A stretch of 64,000 nucleotides of DNA from Arctopsyche grandis (GCF_051622035.1 NC_135366.1:6975001-7039000); one strand, 5' to 3'. Shown: positions 34,892-45,990, numbered from the stretch's first letter. Notes: generated by a model from the sequence alone, not told the origin. Numbers and translations: made by a program.

Positions 34892-34927
34892 CATTCGTCT
34901 CTCGACGCTCCGTGAGAACGGACGTGC
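34891..34927 (+). promoter_or_regulatory. Internal promoter of the jockey element: initiator plus DPE
   Basis: Initiator TCATTC at 34891-34896 puts +1 at A34893. GGACGT at 34920-34925 fits the downstream promoter element RGWYVT and starts exactly at +28, the required spacing. GGACGTGC also fits the downstream box known from jockey, Doc and I elements. No TATA box is needed. This lets a new copy carry its own Pol II promoter. Confidence 0.85.
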
Positions 34928-35057
34928 CGAAGACGTACTCTCTGTGCGAGCGCTCATAATACAGCGATACGCCATACCGTCAAAAAACCCACACCTTTTA
35001 ACATACACAACAAACACCCCCCACAAAACGAACACCAAAAGAACACATGTTGGCACC

Positions 35058-36266
35058 ATGCGAGGATCCAACCTGAAAAAGCGAATTAAGAAGACACTGA
35101 TAACTACAACCGAAGCTCCTCAACCAGGCTGCTCTCAGACCGCTCAGATGGAGACCGAGTGGCAGTTTCCAAAACATACGGCAAAGAACGTGAAAGATGT
35201 TGCTCCTGAATTTAAAATTCAGGAGAAAAACAAATTTGAAGGGCTCTTGGAAGTTTCCGATGTCCCCAGAAGCGGTGGAAGAATCCCGCCCATCATCATG
35301 ACAGCTACTGGCACTCACGGCAGCATGATCGAGTCGATCAAGAAGTTTATAAAAGACTTCACAATGACTTACATTGGTCAAAATAATGTCAAGATACAAT
35401 GTAAAAGTCTTGAAGACTTTAAAAAACTTCGGGATGGATTGACACCAGACCGACAATTCCATACCTTTTCCAGGAAGGAGGAAAAGGAAATAAAAAGTGT
35501 CGTACGTGGCTTGCCGAAATTGCCGGAAGCTGATATTAAAGATGACATCATCGGACAGGGATTCCCTGTAACCAAAGTCATACAGATGAAGACGAAGGAG
35601 CCTAGGAGCAACGCCACCGAGCTATACTTGGTGTTCTTCGAGCCATCGGTATCGGCAAAGAAGATTAAAGAAATCCGGTACATCTGTTACACAAAGGTCA
35701 GTGTCGTTAAATATACTAGTAAATCACAAAATATTACTCAATGTTTCAGATGCCAAGAATATGGACACGCTGCGAAAAACTGCAATCGGCAGGCCAAGTG
35801 CGTCAAATGTGCCGGCACTCACCTCACCGCACAATGCAATCAAGGAATAGTTACCCCTGCTGTCTGCTCAGGCTGTTCAGGATCTCACCCCGCTAACTTC
35901 AAAGACTGTCCAAAAAGACAGAGCTATCTGAAAATGCTGGAATCGAGGAAGAATCGAGCATCAATTGTCAAAGCCAACCCTTGGAAACTCCCAGTGGTGC
36001 AGCCACAAAATATCCCGGTCGTTAACGATCATAACTTCCCAAAGCTACCGACCATTAAAACCCCTTCACCAAATATCCCAAATATCCCTAAAAAACCCCA
36101 CCAACCAACCAATCCCAACATTCAACCAACAACAGACCTAACTTCCATGGCGTCTATGACGAAGATGTTGAAGATCCTCCAGGAGATTCGTGCCAAGGCC
36201 AGCGGTTGCACCGACAAACTAGAGCTGGCACTCATGCTTGTCGAATATCTCGATGTCTTTGATTAA
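35058..36266 (+). CDS. Jockey ORF1: gag-like nucleic-acid-binding protein
   Basis: 402 residues from ATG 35058 (MRGSNLKKRIKK). The open frame extends up to ATG 34884, but that ATG lies inside the target-site duplication, upstream of the element and its promoter, so the next in-frame ATG is taken. A basic N-terminus and a middle domain of the retrotransposon gag type are followed by three C-terminal zinc knuckles: CFRCQEYGHAAKNC (from residue 229), CVKCAGTHLTAQC (from 248) and CSGCSGSHPANFKDC (from 270). A proline-rich segment follows. In this family ORF1 packages the element RNA and helps carry it to chromatin. The last 14 bases overlap ORF2 from its ATG in another frame, so ORF2 translation likely depends on reinitiation or internal start. 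Confidence 0.93.
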   Translation: MRGSNLKKRIKKTLITTTEAPQPGCSQTAQMETEWQFPKHTAKNVKDVAPEFKIQEKNKFEGLLEVSDVPRSGGRIPPIIMTATGTHGSMIESIKKFIKDFTMTYIGQNNVKIQCKSLEDFKKLRDGLTPDRQFHTFSRKEEKEIKSVVRGLPKLPEADIKDDIIGQGFPVTKVIQMKTKEPRSNATELYLVFFEPSVSAKKIKEIRYICYTKVSVVKYTSKSQNITQCFRCQEYGHAAKNCNRQAKCVKCAGTHLTAQCNQGIVTPAVCSGCSGSHPANFKDCPKRQSYLKMLESRKNRASIVKANPWKLPVVQPQNIPVVNDHNFPKLPTIKTPSPNIPNIPKKPHQPTNPNIQPTTDLTSMASMTKMLKILQEIRAKASGCTDKLELALMLVEYLDVFD

Positions 36267-38943
36267 CGGGAGGTGCCTGAACATTCTAGCTTGGAATGCT
36301 CGTGGACTTAAGAATAAGATTGACGAACTAGAGTCGGCGATCGGTGAGTACTGTGTTGACATAGTTTTAATCTCCGAGACCTTCTTAAAACCTCATATCC
36401 GTATTAACCTACCTAACTTTAACTGCTATCGCGAAGACCGAGAACAGCATGGAGGGGGAGTTGCCATTTTTATAAAATCGTCAATTAAACATTGTCGCGT
36501 AATAACTCCGCCACTAAAAAATTTAGAACTAACCGCCATCGAACTAACAATTAACAACACCCGTCACATAGTAGCATCCGCTTACAATCCTCCCCAAAAA
36601 CGATTATTGGCATCCGATCTTAACAAAATATTTAACATTGGTAGTTCGGTAGTGGTAGCTGGTGACTTTAATGCCAAACATCCGTTATGGAGTTGCGTAA
36701 ACACTGACCAACAAGGCACAACTCTTTTTAAATACATTCAACTAACAGATACAATCTTACTTCATCCGGATACATACACACACTATCCCACAAATAACTC
36801 AAAACCATCCACAATAGATCTTGTCCTCGTCAAGAACTGCCCAAAAATATCGACACCAAATGCCCTTCAAACCCTGTCGTCTGATCATCTCCCGATAATC
36901 TTCTCAATCGACGGGAAACCCGAGGAAATCATTAAGCATAGTTGGGATTACGGGAGAGCTAACTGGCGAGAGTTCAAGTCGTACATAAATGACCAAACCA
37001 TTCTAACTTCTACCACACTCACAAACAAAACCGAAATCGACAGCTCCATAATACACCTAACGGAATCAATAACTCGATCCAAACACCTTCACATACCTAA
37101 GACACAATACATTGAACACAAATTAGAGATAACTGACTTTGTTGCAAATCTAATTAAAAGTAAAAATAAACTCCGTAAAATTTGGCAAACATCAAAAAAT
37201 CCAGCATTAAAAACATTAATTAATAAGCTCACATATCAAATTAAAATTAGAATCAAAGAAATCAAAAATGAAGCTTGGTCTAAAAAATTAGAAAAATTGA
37301 GCTCAGTTGATGGCTCTCTATGGAAATTAGCTAAAGCGATTCGCAGGACAAAAAACTCGATTCCTCCATTAGATGATGCAGGAATCTCAGTGACGCGTGA
37401 TTGCGACAAAGCAGAACTATTATCAAAATCCTTCCAAAAACATCACACACTCACACAACATTACAATCACATACCAACGCATAATAAAGTCAACCGGTCC
37501 ATTAAAATCATCACAAAAACTCCCACTAACAGTACTAAAAATATAAAATTGGTGCATCCGTGTGAAATCCAAAATATAATACGTAATTTAAAAAATAAAA
37601 AGGCACCTGGGCGAGATTCAATAGATAACATCACAATCAAACAACTTCCATTTAAAGCTTTAGTCTCACTATCTAAAATATTCAACGCATGTTTACTCAC
37701 CGGGTATTTCCCAGAATACTGGAAAACAGCCAACGTAATTCCCATACTTAAGCCCGATAAAAGCTCAAAAAACCCGGCGAATTATCGACCCATTAGCTTA
37801 CTTTGCACGCTTTCAAAAATTCTGGAAAAAATAATCTACACACGTTTACTTAAAGTCGTAAATAAGAAATTAATAAATGAACAATTTGGATTTCGCACTG
37901 GACATTCCACGACCCAACAACTAACAAGACTAACTGAACACGTGACGAAGAACTTTAATATGAAGAGAAGTACCGGAATGGTATGTCTCGACATAGAAAA
38001 GGCCTTCGACACGGTTTGGCACGATGGACTCATTCATAAGCTCCTTATTAACAAAATACCAAACTACCTAATTCTCATCATCAAATCGTACTTAACTCGT
38101 AGAAAGCTAGTGGTTAGCGTAAATAATGAATTATCGTCTCCAAAAATAATCGCAGCTGGCGTTCCGCAGGGGAGCTTGCTTGGCCCACTCTTGTTCTCCA
38201 TATATATAAATGACATACCTATTCCAAAAAACTGTCACATAGCCCTATATGCAGATGATACAGCTTGCTTCACAAGTAGCAAAAAACCAGACACCATTCT
38301 TAAAAATCTTGAATTTGCAATTAAAACAATGACTAAACACTTCACTAAGTGGAAAATTCAAATTAATCAAACCAAAACAGACGCCATATTCTTTAGTGTT
38401 AGAAAACATAAGCCAAGTTCAGATCTGAAAATCCCCTCTGGAGAAAGTCTGAAATGGCAGTCAGTAATAAAATATTTAGGAGTAACGTTTGATAAAAGAA
38501 TGAGATGGGCACCTCACATTGAGGCAGCGAAATGCAAGGCGATGCGGGGTATATCCTCAATATATCCAATATTTAATCGCCATAGTTCTTTATCAACGCT
38601 AAATAAAATAAAATTATATCGCGCGCTCATATTACCATTATTAACCTATGCTTCACCTGTATGGAATAACGCCTCGAATACTAACCTTTCCAAGCTCCAA
38701 GTAATACAAAATAAATCCCTTAAAATAATTTATAATACACCCATATATACTAACCTGAAAAAACTGCATGCTAAATATAATATTCCGTTTGTTACAGACA
38801 TTACTAACAAACTAACCAGTAGATTCTATGAAAGAATCACTAATAACCATACTAACACACTTGTGAAGAGTCTCGGTGATTACAACAAAATGTCTATACC
38901 CTTCAGGTATAAACACAGATTACCTAAACACAATCTGCTTTAG
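36253..38943 (+). CDS. Jockey ORF2: endonuclease and reverse transcriptase
   Basis: 896 residues from ATG 36253 (MSLINGRCLNILAWNARG) to TAG. The N-terminal apurinic-type endonuclease has NARG near residue 15, catalytic Glu42 in LISETF, GDFNAKH, and SDH with Asp211-His212. The reverse transcriptase has a region of the type NYRPISLLCTLSKILEK, the CLDIEKAFDTVWHDGL block with a catalytic Asp, GVPQGSLLGPLLF, and the YADD box at residues 666-669. The C-terminal part holds LPLLTYASPVWNNAS. The protein nicks target DNA and primes reverse transcription there. The length matches the family norm (~900). No stop or frameshift is seen, so it may be active. Confidence 0.96.
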   Translation: MSLINGRCLNILAWNARGLKNKIDELESAIGEYCVDIVLISETFLKPHIRINLPNFNCYREDREQHGGGVAIFIKSSIKHCRVITPPLKNLELTAIELTINNTRHIVASAYNPPQKRLLASDLNKIFNIGSSVVVAGDFNAKHPLWSCVNTDQQGTTLFKYIQLTDTILLHPDTYTHYPTNNSKPSTIDLVLVKNCPKISTPNALQTLSSDHLPIIFSIDGKPEEIIKHSWDYGRANWREFKSYINDQTILTSTTLTNKTEIDSSIIHLTESITRSKHLHIPKTQYIEHKLEITDFVANLIKSKNKLRKIWQTSKNPALKTLINKLTYQIKIRIKEIKNEAWSKKLEKLSSVDGSLWKLAKAIRRTKNSIPPLDDAGISVTRDCDKAELLSKSFQKHHTLTQHYNHIPTHNKVNRSIKIITKTPTNSTKNIKLVHPCEIQNIIRNLKNKKAPGRDSIDNITIKQLPFKALVSLSKIFNACLLTGYFPEYWKTANVIPILKPDKSSKNPANYRPISLLCTLSKILEKIIYTRLLKVVNKKLINEQFGFRTGHSTTQQLTRLTEHVTKNFNMKRSTGMVCLDIEKAFDTVWHDGLIHKLLINKIPNYLILIIKSYLTRRKLVVSVNNELSSPKIIAAGVPQGSLLGPLLFSIYINDIPIPKNCHIALYADDTACFTSSKKPDTILKNLEFAIKTMTKHFTKWKIQINQTKTDAIFFSVRKHKPSSDLKIPSGESLKWQSVIKYLGVTFDKRMRWAPHIEAAKCKAMRGISSIYPIFNRHSSLSTLNKIKLYRALILPLLTYASPVWNNASNTNLSKLQVIQNKSLKIIYNTPIYTNLKKLHAKYNIPFVTDITNKLTSRFYERITNNHTNTLVKSLGDYNKMSIPFRYKHRLPKHNLL

Positions 38944-39214
38944 GTCATCGACTTTAGATAGTCTTTAATTAATATTATGTATTAGATGTATTATGAACAT
39001 TTATAAGGATTGTAAATAGGTTTTTGAACTCTTTTTCCTATTATGCTTTAGATTAACATTAGAATAATATAATACTGTGATTACTAACCAAATTAAATTA
39101 AAATTGTAAAATAGAAAATGATCAGTAGATCAGTAGCTATTAAAATAGATATAAGATGTATTGTGAACATAATTTCGTAATAATAAAAAGCATTTAAAAA
39201 TCAAAAAAAAATCA
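38944..39214 (+). other. Jockey 3' UTR and tail
   Basis: Non-coding 3' end shared by the truncated copies. It includes agtagatcagtagctatt and AATAAA at 39182-39187, ending catttaaaaatcaaaaaaaa. Confidence 0.85.
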
Positions 39215-39228
39215 ATAAATATGACGTT
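39215..39228. repeat. Right target-site duplication of the jockey element
   Basis: ATAAATATGACGTT, perfect match to 34878-34891. Confidence 0.95.
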
Positions 39229-41277
39229 ACACTGTGGAGTCCTTACCTGAGTTAAGCTCATTAGCCAAATGTAGTCGCAGTCGAATCCTTTATCGATACG
39301 CTTGTTTTCGTTCGCGGCATTTTGTTGTTAAACAACCTTTCCTTCTGATTATGTTTATGTTAAAAGTATTTTTGGTGGAAAAACTTGGTACAGACTATTA
39401 ATACTATACTAAGTTTATATTAAAAAAAAAGGATTAAAAGAATTCATATACACTTATTTTTTTGAATATAATACACCCCCCCTAAAAAGCCAATCCTTAC
39501 AAAAATTTTGCTCCCCCCCCTTGAAAAAGCTGTAACGATGCGCCCCCTGATAAAAAATGATTGATAACGTGACCGTTCGAACTGTCACCTAACTATCGGT
39601 TTATGTTGGGAATATTTCAACTTTTCACAAACTTCATACATACATACACACATATGTATGTATACTCAGAGACGGTGCGGTGCAGCACTCGCGCTGACAC
39701 AAATTTATCAAATTTACGAGGGGCTAATTTAATATCTCCGCACCTAACGAAATACATTAACTCATCAATTAGCGGTGCCCGAACGGGACACGTCTGGACA
39801 CGCCCGATCTGGATGGAGCTTTTTCTCGATTTGACGGGTGGACAGCGGGTGGGAGGGGGTCGTTGTTGCCAATTGGCAATTTATGTTTGCACGGCGCCAT
39901 GTGCTGCCGTTTATATTTAGCGTCTAACAATTATAATTAGACTCCGATGGCGGCGTCGAGACGCCCGACAGCTTCGAATAAGCTCGTGGCCAGTCAGCGA
40001 CCCGTTCAAAAGCTCGCGAAAGCTCGCCGCGATGACACGTTTCCCTCGGACTAGGAGCCGGTGCGAAAATATAGATTTATCCGTACGTACGTATTGGCAA
40101 AAACTAAAAAAAAAAAAAAAAAAACAAAAAATAAACGTTAAAAAATCGATATTTATTCGTTTCTGTAACGTTCGGATAAGGATTTTACGACTGGAATAAA
40201 TATTGAAAGTCGCGCGTATACAAAAAATAAAAAATAAAAATACGGAAACGCTCCGACCCTTTCAGGGCGGCTTTCAAATACTATAATTTAAAGAATTATC
40301 GATTTTTTTCATTGTGTTTTCATTTTTACGTTCGATCGAAATACTATCGATAAATATTAATATTACAGCACTAAAATTTTATTTGTATTGCGAATAGGAA
40401 CTGTCGAAACACGATAGTAAGCTTTACACGATGCAATTTATATTTGTTTATTCTTGAAAAGACGGCAATTCTTTTACTCGTTAAAAACATTGATAGGAAA
40501 TATCTAATATATAATTTCGAAAGAGACTTTGTAAGTATGTAAGAAACTATGTTGGTTGGGAACTTCGTAATATTATATTCAATTGGTTATAATTCGTAAT
40601 ATTATATGTTGAATCGAAACGACTATTATACTGCGGAGAGCGTTACTCACACACACACACACACACAAACATACAGATTTAGGCGATTATATAATAAATA
40701 TAAAAACCGCATCAAACAATAAATATTAATAATAATAATAATATTAATAATCAATCAATTGAATTGAATCAAGTGAATATAATGAGTAAGCAAAGCAGGC
40801 TACTTTGAAAAGCAATATTACAATTTAATCGTTTCCGAACTACTATCGAAGGGATTGTAGACTATGCAAGTGGAGTTGTCAAGTTGAATGTCGAATTGAA
40901 TCTACCAAAGTTACGTTGCATCGGGTTCACTTGTAAAGTTAACTGAAAGTTATCTACATACATATATTTTATATAGAAATATCTCACCGCAGACGAAGTG
41001 AGAATGTTGAGAATTTATTGAAATCAAACGGCACGTAACGAGCGTATGTAAAGGTTAAATTTATGTAATTTACGATCAGCTGCTTGGAATTAGTTGTAAA
41101 TACATACAGTGTTCGTGCATATGTTGTACGTAACACGACTTCTGAAGAAAATTCATGAGCTGTTTGCGAACATATTGTGGTTTGAGAGTGTCCTACATTT
41201 CAGATATATTATACGTACATGTGTAATGCATTCTTAGAACCGAGCTTTAATTCATTCAATTTCTGGCGGTTTTTTTA
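39229..41277. other. Non-coding spacer with CG-richer patch at 39680-40060
   Basis: No gene recognised. Poly-C runs (accccccccta..., ctccccccccc) at 39473-39520, a poly-A at 40107-40124 and (AC)n at 40651-40668. Confidence 0.5.
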
Positions 41278-41431
41278 ATGAAATTCTTTGGATTCCGTGA
41301 CGGTGAATTTATTTCTTTGAAAAATCAAACCATTACGGAATTTATAGGTGCAATGATAAAAAATGAAATAAACGACAAACAATACATAAGATTATTTAAT
41401 CTTTATGATATACATACATCTATATACATAT
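41278..41431 (+). CDS. Candidate first exon of an orphan gene
   Basis: ATG at 41278 opens a frame reading MKFFGFRDGEFISLKNQTIT and EFIGAMIKNEINDKQYIRLF, with protein-like composition in an otherwise AT-rich desert. A donor T|gtatgt at 41432 would join in phase to an acceptor gtag|ATAATG at 42631, giving a 172-residue protein with the next entry. The donor lies in a CATA/TATG microsatellite, so exon structure is a guess. An alternative is that a repeat-rich insertion plus frameshift broke one continuous gene, since gatatacatacat occurs at both break points. No family recognised. Confidence 0.35.
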
Positions 41432-42630
41432 GTATGTACATTATACACATATATGTATGTACACAGGGCTAAGGAGAGGAGGGGAGGAGATAAGTTCCCG
41501 AAGCCCGCCTACTTTTAAGGGTCCGGTCCAAAATGGTAAGCTATGTGAGCGAAGCCTGCAAATTCCCGTCTGCCCAGCGGTGACAAATTCGTCGATAAAA
41601 TTCGCCATAAACAATCAAGTACTTTTTATTTTTTATCACTCTTTTTATTTGGTTACTAAATGAACTTTCCTGGAACCGAATTTTTTCAGGGCGCCTATCT
41701 ATGAACATATGTACATTGTACATACATACATGTATATGCATATGAATACAAGTATTATAGGTATGTGTAAGTATACATTGTACATACATATGTATACACA
41801 TATTCTAATTTTGACAAAAAATAGATATTTCAAAAGGACAAAAGTCTAATAGTGCATATGTATATATTTTTTCATTTTATGAATGTACATATGAGCCGTT
41901 ATATTATATAATATATGAAAGTGACGGTGGTCCAAATTTAAGTTTCAAAACACTACTTCTGTTTGGCTTAATTCGACAAATTGTTATAACTTATTTCGAT
42001 ATGTCCAGAATATTGGAAAAGCAGAATAAACGTATTACAGGCCACCAGTATTTTTTTAAAATTGGTAATATCAACAACTTACATATTTTAAATTAAAATT
42101 TTATTTATGTGAAAACACGAAACATAAAGTCAAAACAACAGATAAAATTCAAATTCAGTACCGACTGCAATAAGCATGAACAATGTTGTATTTCTTGACC
42201 AAAATGCAATGTGAAACTGAAACGAAATGTAATTGGTCATCACAATTAGAGTGGGGTAGATCGGTTCGACTCTATATAAATAAAAAATTCTAATAAAAAA
42301 ATTAACACACAATGATTTAATTTTCCTTCTAATTTTGTATTCTATCAACAAACATCGGTAGCAAAATATCGTCAAATACAAAATCTATAATAAGCTTTAA
42401 CTTCAATTTCAAATCACGCTTCATAATCATTTTCAATGAAAAAAATTCGAAATAAAAGACAGCTACTGGAGTTCAAGCATATGAAAGTATAATTTTAATA
42501 TTAAGTGACCTTGATTTATAGCAAAATTGAAGAAACTGGTGTGATTAATAGGATCGTGTAGACGATTTGTTAATTCTATTTCTGTCTCTGATATACATAC
42601 ATACATATGTATTACTCTTATATAAGGTAG
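41432..42630 (+). other. Putative intron or insertion between the two orphan exons
   Basis: Contains a purine-rich patch (gagaggaggggaggag, 41471-41490), several CATA microsatellites and a partial MITE (41893-42062). No further exon seen. Confidence 0.4.
41893..42062 (-). mobile_element. MITE family copy 1 (partial, inverted)
   Basis: Terminal repeat GAGCCGTTATATTA at the left, then in reverse orientation the same body as the copies at 46.1, 53.6 and 56.0 kb (aaaacactacttctgtttgg, gaaaagcagaataaacg, acaggccaccagtattt). The distal half diverges. Confidence 0.65.
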
Positions 42631-42995
42631 ATAATGATGCATTTGATACGTCTGTTTTGGCAGACATTAATTTTAATTTCTATACTCGGTTCACCGGATG
42701 TTCAAATCTTTTTTATTCGCCAAATTTTTATAATAATACTTCATTTAATAGTACAACTGCACGGATATGCCGTCTTTATGATTATACAGATGATTTATTT
42801 CCTAACTCTATCAGTACTTTTATGGCTAAGGTGAAGAAGCAAATCTGTGGTTTTGATCCATTGTCATTCATTATTTTATTTATATTTAGCATGTTTTTTG
42901 TAATTTTTTGCTGTTATTTTTTATATAACCATGCGGTGCTCACTATAATGGGAATTTTAATATTTTATTGCACGTGTGCCATTATACCTATATAA
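42631..42995 (+). CDS. Candidate terminal exon of an orphan membrane protein
   Basis: Open frame of about 120 codons ending TAA at 42993-42995. It codes NDAFDTSVLADINFNFYTRF, then TGCSNLFYSPNFYNNTSFNS with several N-x-S/T sites (YNNTSFNST), VKKQICGFDP, and a long hydrophobic C-terminus (SFIILFIFSMFFVIFCCYFL and VLTIMGILIFY) that would form one or two membrane helices. The Cys and N-glycosylation pattern before the helices suggests a luminal or extracellular region and membrane anchoring. There is no ATG near its 5' end, so it needs an upstream exon (perhaps 41278-41431) or is a decayed gene. Not recognised; function unknown. Chance is possible but the composition is unusual for this desert. 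Confidence 0.4.
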
Positions 42996-43069
42996 TAAAA
43001 AATAAATTTATATACATGTGTATACCTACTTTTTACTATTTATTTATTTATTTTTACATACATATGTAT

Positions 43070-43432
43070 ATCAGAAAGGCCTAACAGGTAAAACCCAATG
43101 CGCCTTCCTGGCTAATTACAAATAAATAATTTTTGTAATTATTGATATACAATTTTTAGAATAATTTTAACAAAGCATCATAGAGATATATATGGATAAA
43201 TTTTGACAAATTTTTGGATATATTTACATTTACATTTTACATTTTAGGAGCTTTTTTTATACATATGTATGTATATAAATCGTCAAATTTCGAGATGAGA
43301 AACTTTCCGAAATATTTCTGGACAAATTTTACAGCATTTTTATAAGAATCAGCGGAATTTGACATGCTGAAAATTCAAAAATTGCGATAAATGGGAAAAT
43401 GTTGCAAAATTGGTGGAATCGTTTCAATGTAT
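43070..43432 (-). repeat. tRNA-derived SINE, 5'-truncated
   Basis: Hairpin region aaggcctaacaggtaaaacc, gcgccttcctgg, middle catagagatatatatggata, and weak body to tggtggaatcgtttcaatgta. Confidence 0.65.
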
Positions 43433-43445
43433 GTTCATACATAAA

Positions 43446-43540
43446 TTACATTGTAAGTACATACATACATTACATGGTAAGTACATACATACATTACATT
43501 GTAAGTACATACATACATTACATTGTAAGTACATACATAT
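43446..43540. repeat. 24-bp minisatellite, about four units
   Basis: Unit approximately cattgtaagtacatacatac+atta, repeated with one variant (catggtaag). It grew out of a CATA tract and reads as HCKYIHTL repeats in one frame, which is an artefact. Confidence 0.9.
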
Positions 43541-43550
43541 TAATATAATA

Positions 43551-43953
43551 TCGCTATTCCGTCTGTGTTTCTGTATATCTGTCTGTCTGAGATAACGCTC
43601 GCGGTACTATAAAAGTCGTTTCGATTCGACATACATATGCATGTACGTCACCGTTAAAACGTAACCACTGCCAACAGGTACATATATATGAATACAATAA
43701 CAAAAGAAAAAAACTTCTATATATACTAATCGCTACTAATTTTTTCGCTTAGCAGAAAATTTACCGACATCTACCATTTTAAACAATTAAATATAAATAT
43801 TAAAATTAATATATTTACAAAGTATTTGAAAAAATTTCAACCGCGTTGGGATCGTACACATGACCGACGACACATTTATTTTAATTTTTTATTTATTAAA
43901 TAACTTAATATGCCATCAACCATGCGATGATATGTCATCGGGTACAACACTAG
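43551..43953 (+). mobile_element. Non-autonomous Helitron-like element (403 bp)
   Basis: Begins TCGCTATTCCGTCTGTG after A. It ends with hairpin CGATGatatgtCATCG, GGGTACAACACTAG and then T, the same layout and end sequence as 19291-20082. The internal accgcgttgggatcgtacac block also matches that copy. No coding. Confidence 0.65.
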
Positions 43954-45990
43954 TATACTATAGTATCAAAATTATGTATTATACTAAGTATTATATATAA
44001 TATTAGCTTTATTCATATCGGTTGATACATACTCCGTGTTTTGAAAATGTGTAATAAATGCAACTAATCGGAAATAATTAATAAATAATAAAAGAAAAAG
44101 AAAAGAGTGGCGAACGTGTGTTGGCGCGCGTGTTAACGCATTGTACGAAAATAGTGGCGCAAACAAAAATAAGGGAATTAGCCCCGCGCGACAAGCATTC
44201 GCATCGCGATCGTTCTCCTAAACGCGTCCAATCTCGCTTATGCGAAAGCCAAATTTTCCCGGAAAAACTACACACATGTCCGGAACGTGAAATTCCAGTT
44301 CGCGGGTATCGAAATTTTCCGCTAATCACACGTATTTCGGAAAAACGGTGGGTGGATTGGAGCACCGCACCGAGCCGAATTACACGCACCACGCTCGTGC
44401 AAAAGTGCTCGCTCTTTATAAATCTATTTATTTATTTTCATATTTCAAAACGAAGTAAAGTGCTATTTCAGAGTGCGAGAAGACACCCGATGCTGTCTAC
44501 ACTGCTTTGACATGTATGTACTGGGATAATTTTAACATTTTATGTGATCTTTGACGTCGATGTATCGCGTGGAATTTTATTTCATACATAAGTGTCACTA
44601 AACCCACACTTTCATTATTTGTATATTTGAAAATTAGTGCTAATTTTGATTGTTGTTTTATCACACACATATATACATATGTAGTATATAAAATAAATTT
44701 GAGAGGGTTTTCTTCCGTAACAGATATGAAGAGATCTATTAAAGTTCACCGTTGACAACGTGAAAAACAGCTTGACTTTTCCATTTTCCACAGTAAACAT
44801 ACTGTCTAGTTAACAATGATAAATAATCTTAAATATATTTCAAGAATTTCCGTTGCTTCAACATTATTTTCGGTGGAAAAGTGACGTTTTTTCCAACGCT
44901 TTCAACACTTCTTTTGTGTTTACTTTCCTTACTATATACGTACATACATTAGGCGAAAATTGTGATTTATATTTTAATTATTTTATTATATATTAACACG
45001 AAAAAATTAAATTCATAAGAAAAACATTCGTCTTTTAAGTATTTGATTGAAAATATTTCAAATATCCTTACAATAAATATGATGTTTATCTAAATTTTGG
45101 GCAAATAGGTGTATGAATTATTAGAAATTCCACTCGGTAAATATTAGGTATTGAAAAAAATGCACACACAATAACAATTACAACTTGGGAGAACTGAATT
45201 TTGTAAATCTTTGATCTCTTTTGTGTACAACTTAGAATGTTTGAGATTCGTCCGCTTTTCGCTCAACCGTGAGACAGTGAAATGGGGTATTAACGACCGC
45301 CGAGGAAACATTTATTATTGGAATAGTTTTCGAGTTGAGAGAGAATATCTACAAACGCACAAAAAATAAATAAGATAAAAACGATATTACCCATATATAC
45401 GCGTGACGCGCTTAAAGATTTATTAAAAATGTTCATCGACAATTTTCCGTTTTAAATAATGAACATTTCGAAGGTACATATGTATGTACTATATTAGCTT
45501 AAATATTTATTATAGAGAGATTACGTGTTTTAAAAAATAGCGCACTGTCGAAATATCTTATGTGATTGATCGATTATTTACGATAGTAATATTTCACACA
45601 GTTTCATCAATGACGCTCTCTCGTATGCGCGTTCGCAATCGTATGTGTATTTGCATGTGGTTGTAATATAATTTGGTCGGAGAATTTGCCATTTCGCAGT
45701 TTAGTTTAGATAGAGATGTATTTGAACTTTGATAAACAGAACTTACTTCAATTCCGCAAGTTAATAGTTAGAATCTCCGACTCAGGTTAAGTTTTTAATG
45801 CCATTAAACAGTTTGCAGTATTTGTCGACATTGGAAAAGAAAACAATTGAGTGATTCGATTTTCTTTTTTTTTCTTTTCAATACAATATTTGAATGTTTA
45901 AATATTAAATATTTTCAAATTATATCTTCTTATAAAACAACGTATTGCTTTAATTTATAATTAAAAAAAACTTCATAATGAATAAAATAA
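43954..45990. other. Non-coding spacer with CG-richer patch at 44100-44500
   Basis: Two opposite open frames in the patch (44118-44510 and 44392-44078) are mutual shadows without domains. The patch shows aattttcccggaaaaacta and similar motifs. Remainder AT-rich. Confidence 0.5.

Larger units (their letters stand above)
34892..39214 (+). mobile_element. Complete jockey-clade non-LTR retrotransposon (4323 bp)
   Basis: Bounded by perfect 14-bp target-site duplications. The order is a 5' region with internal promoter, ORF1 (gag-like), overlapping ORF2 (endonuclease and reverse transcriptase), a ~270-bp 3' UTR and a short A-rich tail (tcaaaaaaaaatca). Both ORFs are uninterrupted. Intact ORFs plus perfect duplications mean recent insertion and possible present-day activity. 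Two truncated relatives sit at 17.3 and 53.7 kb. The clade call rests on the ORF1 zinc-knuckle pattern, the ORF2 architecture and the downstream promoter type. Confidence 0.95.

Noticed and set aside
34884..35057. N-terminal extension of jockey ORF1
   Set aside because: Its ATG lies in the target-site duplication and upstream of the initiator, so it is not part of the element's own message.
35378..35683. Antisense open frames within the jockey ORFs (also 34998-35462, 37467-37745)
   Set aside because: Shadows of ORF1 and ORF2.
40649..40670. (AC)n and many CATA/TATG microsatellites
   Set aside because: Ordinary simple repeats; noted only where they bound an element.
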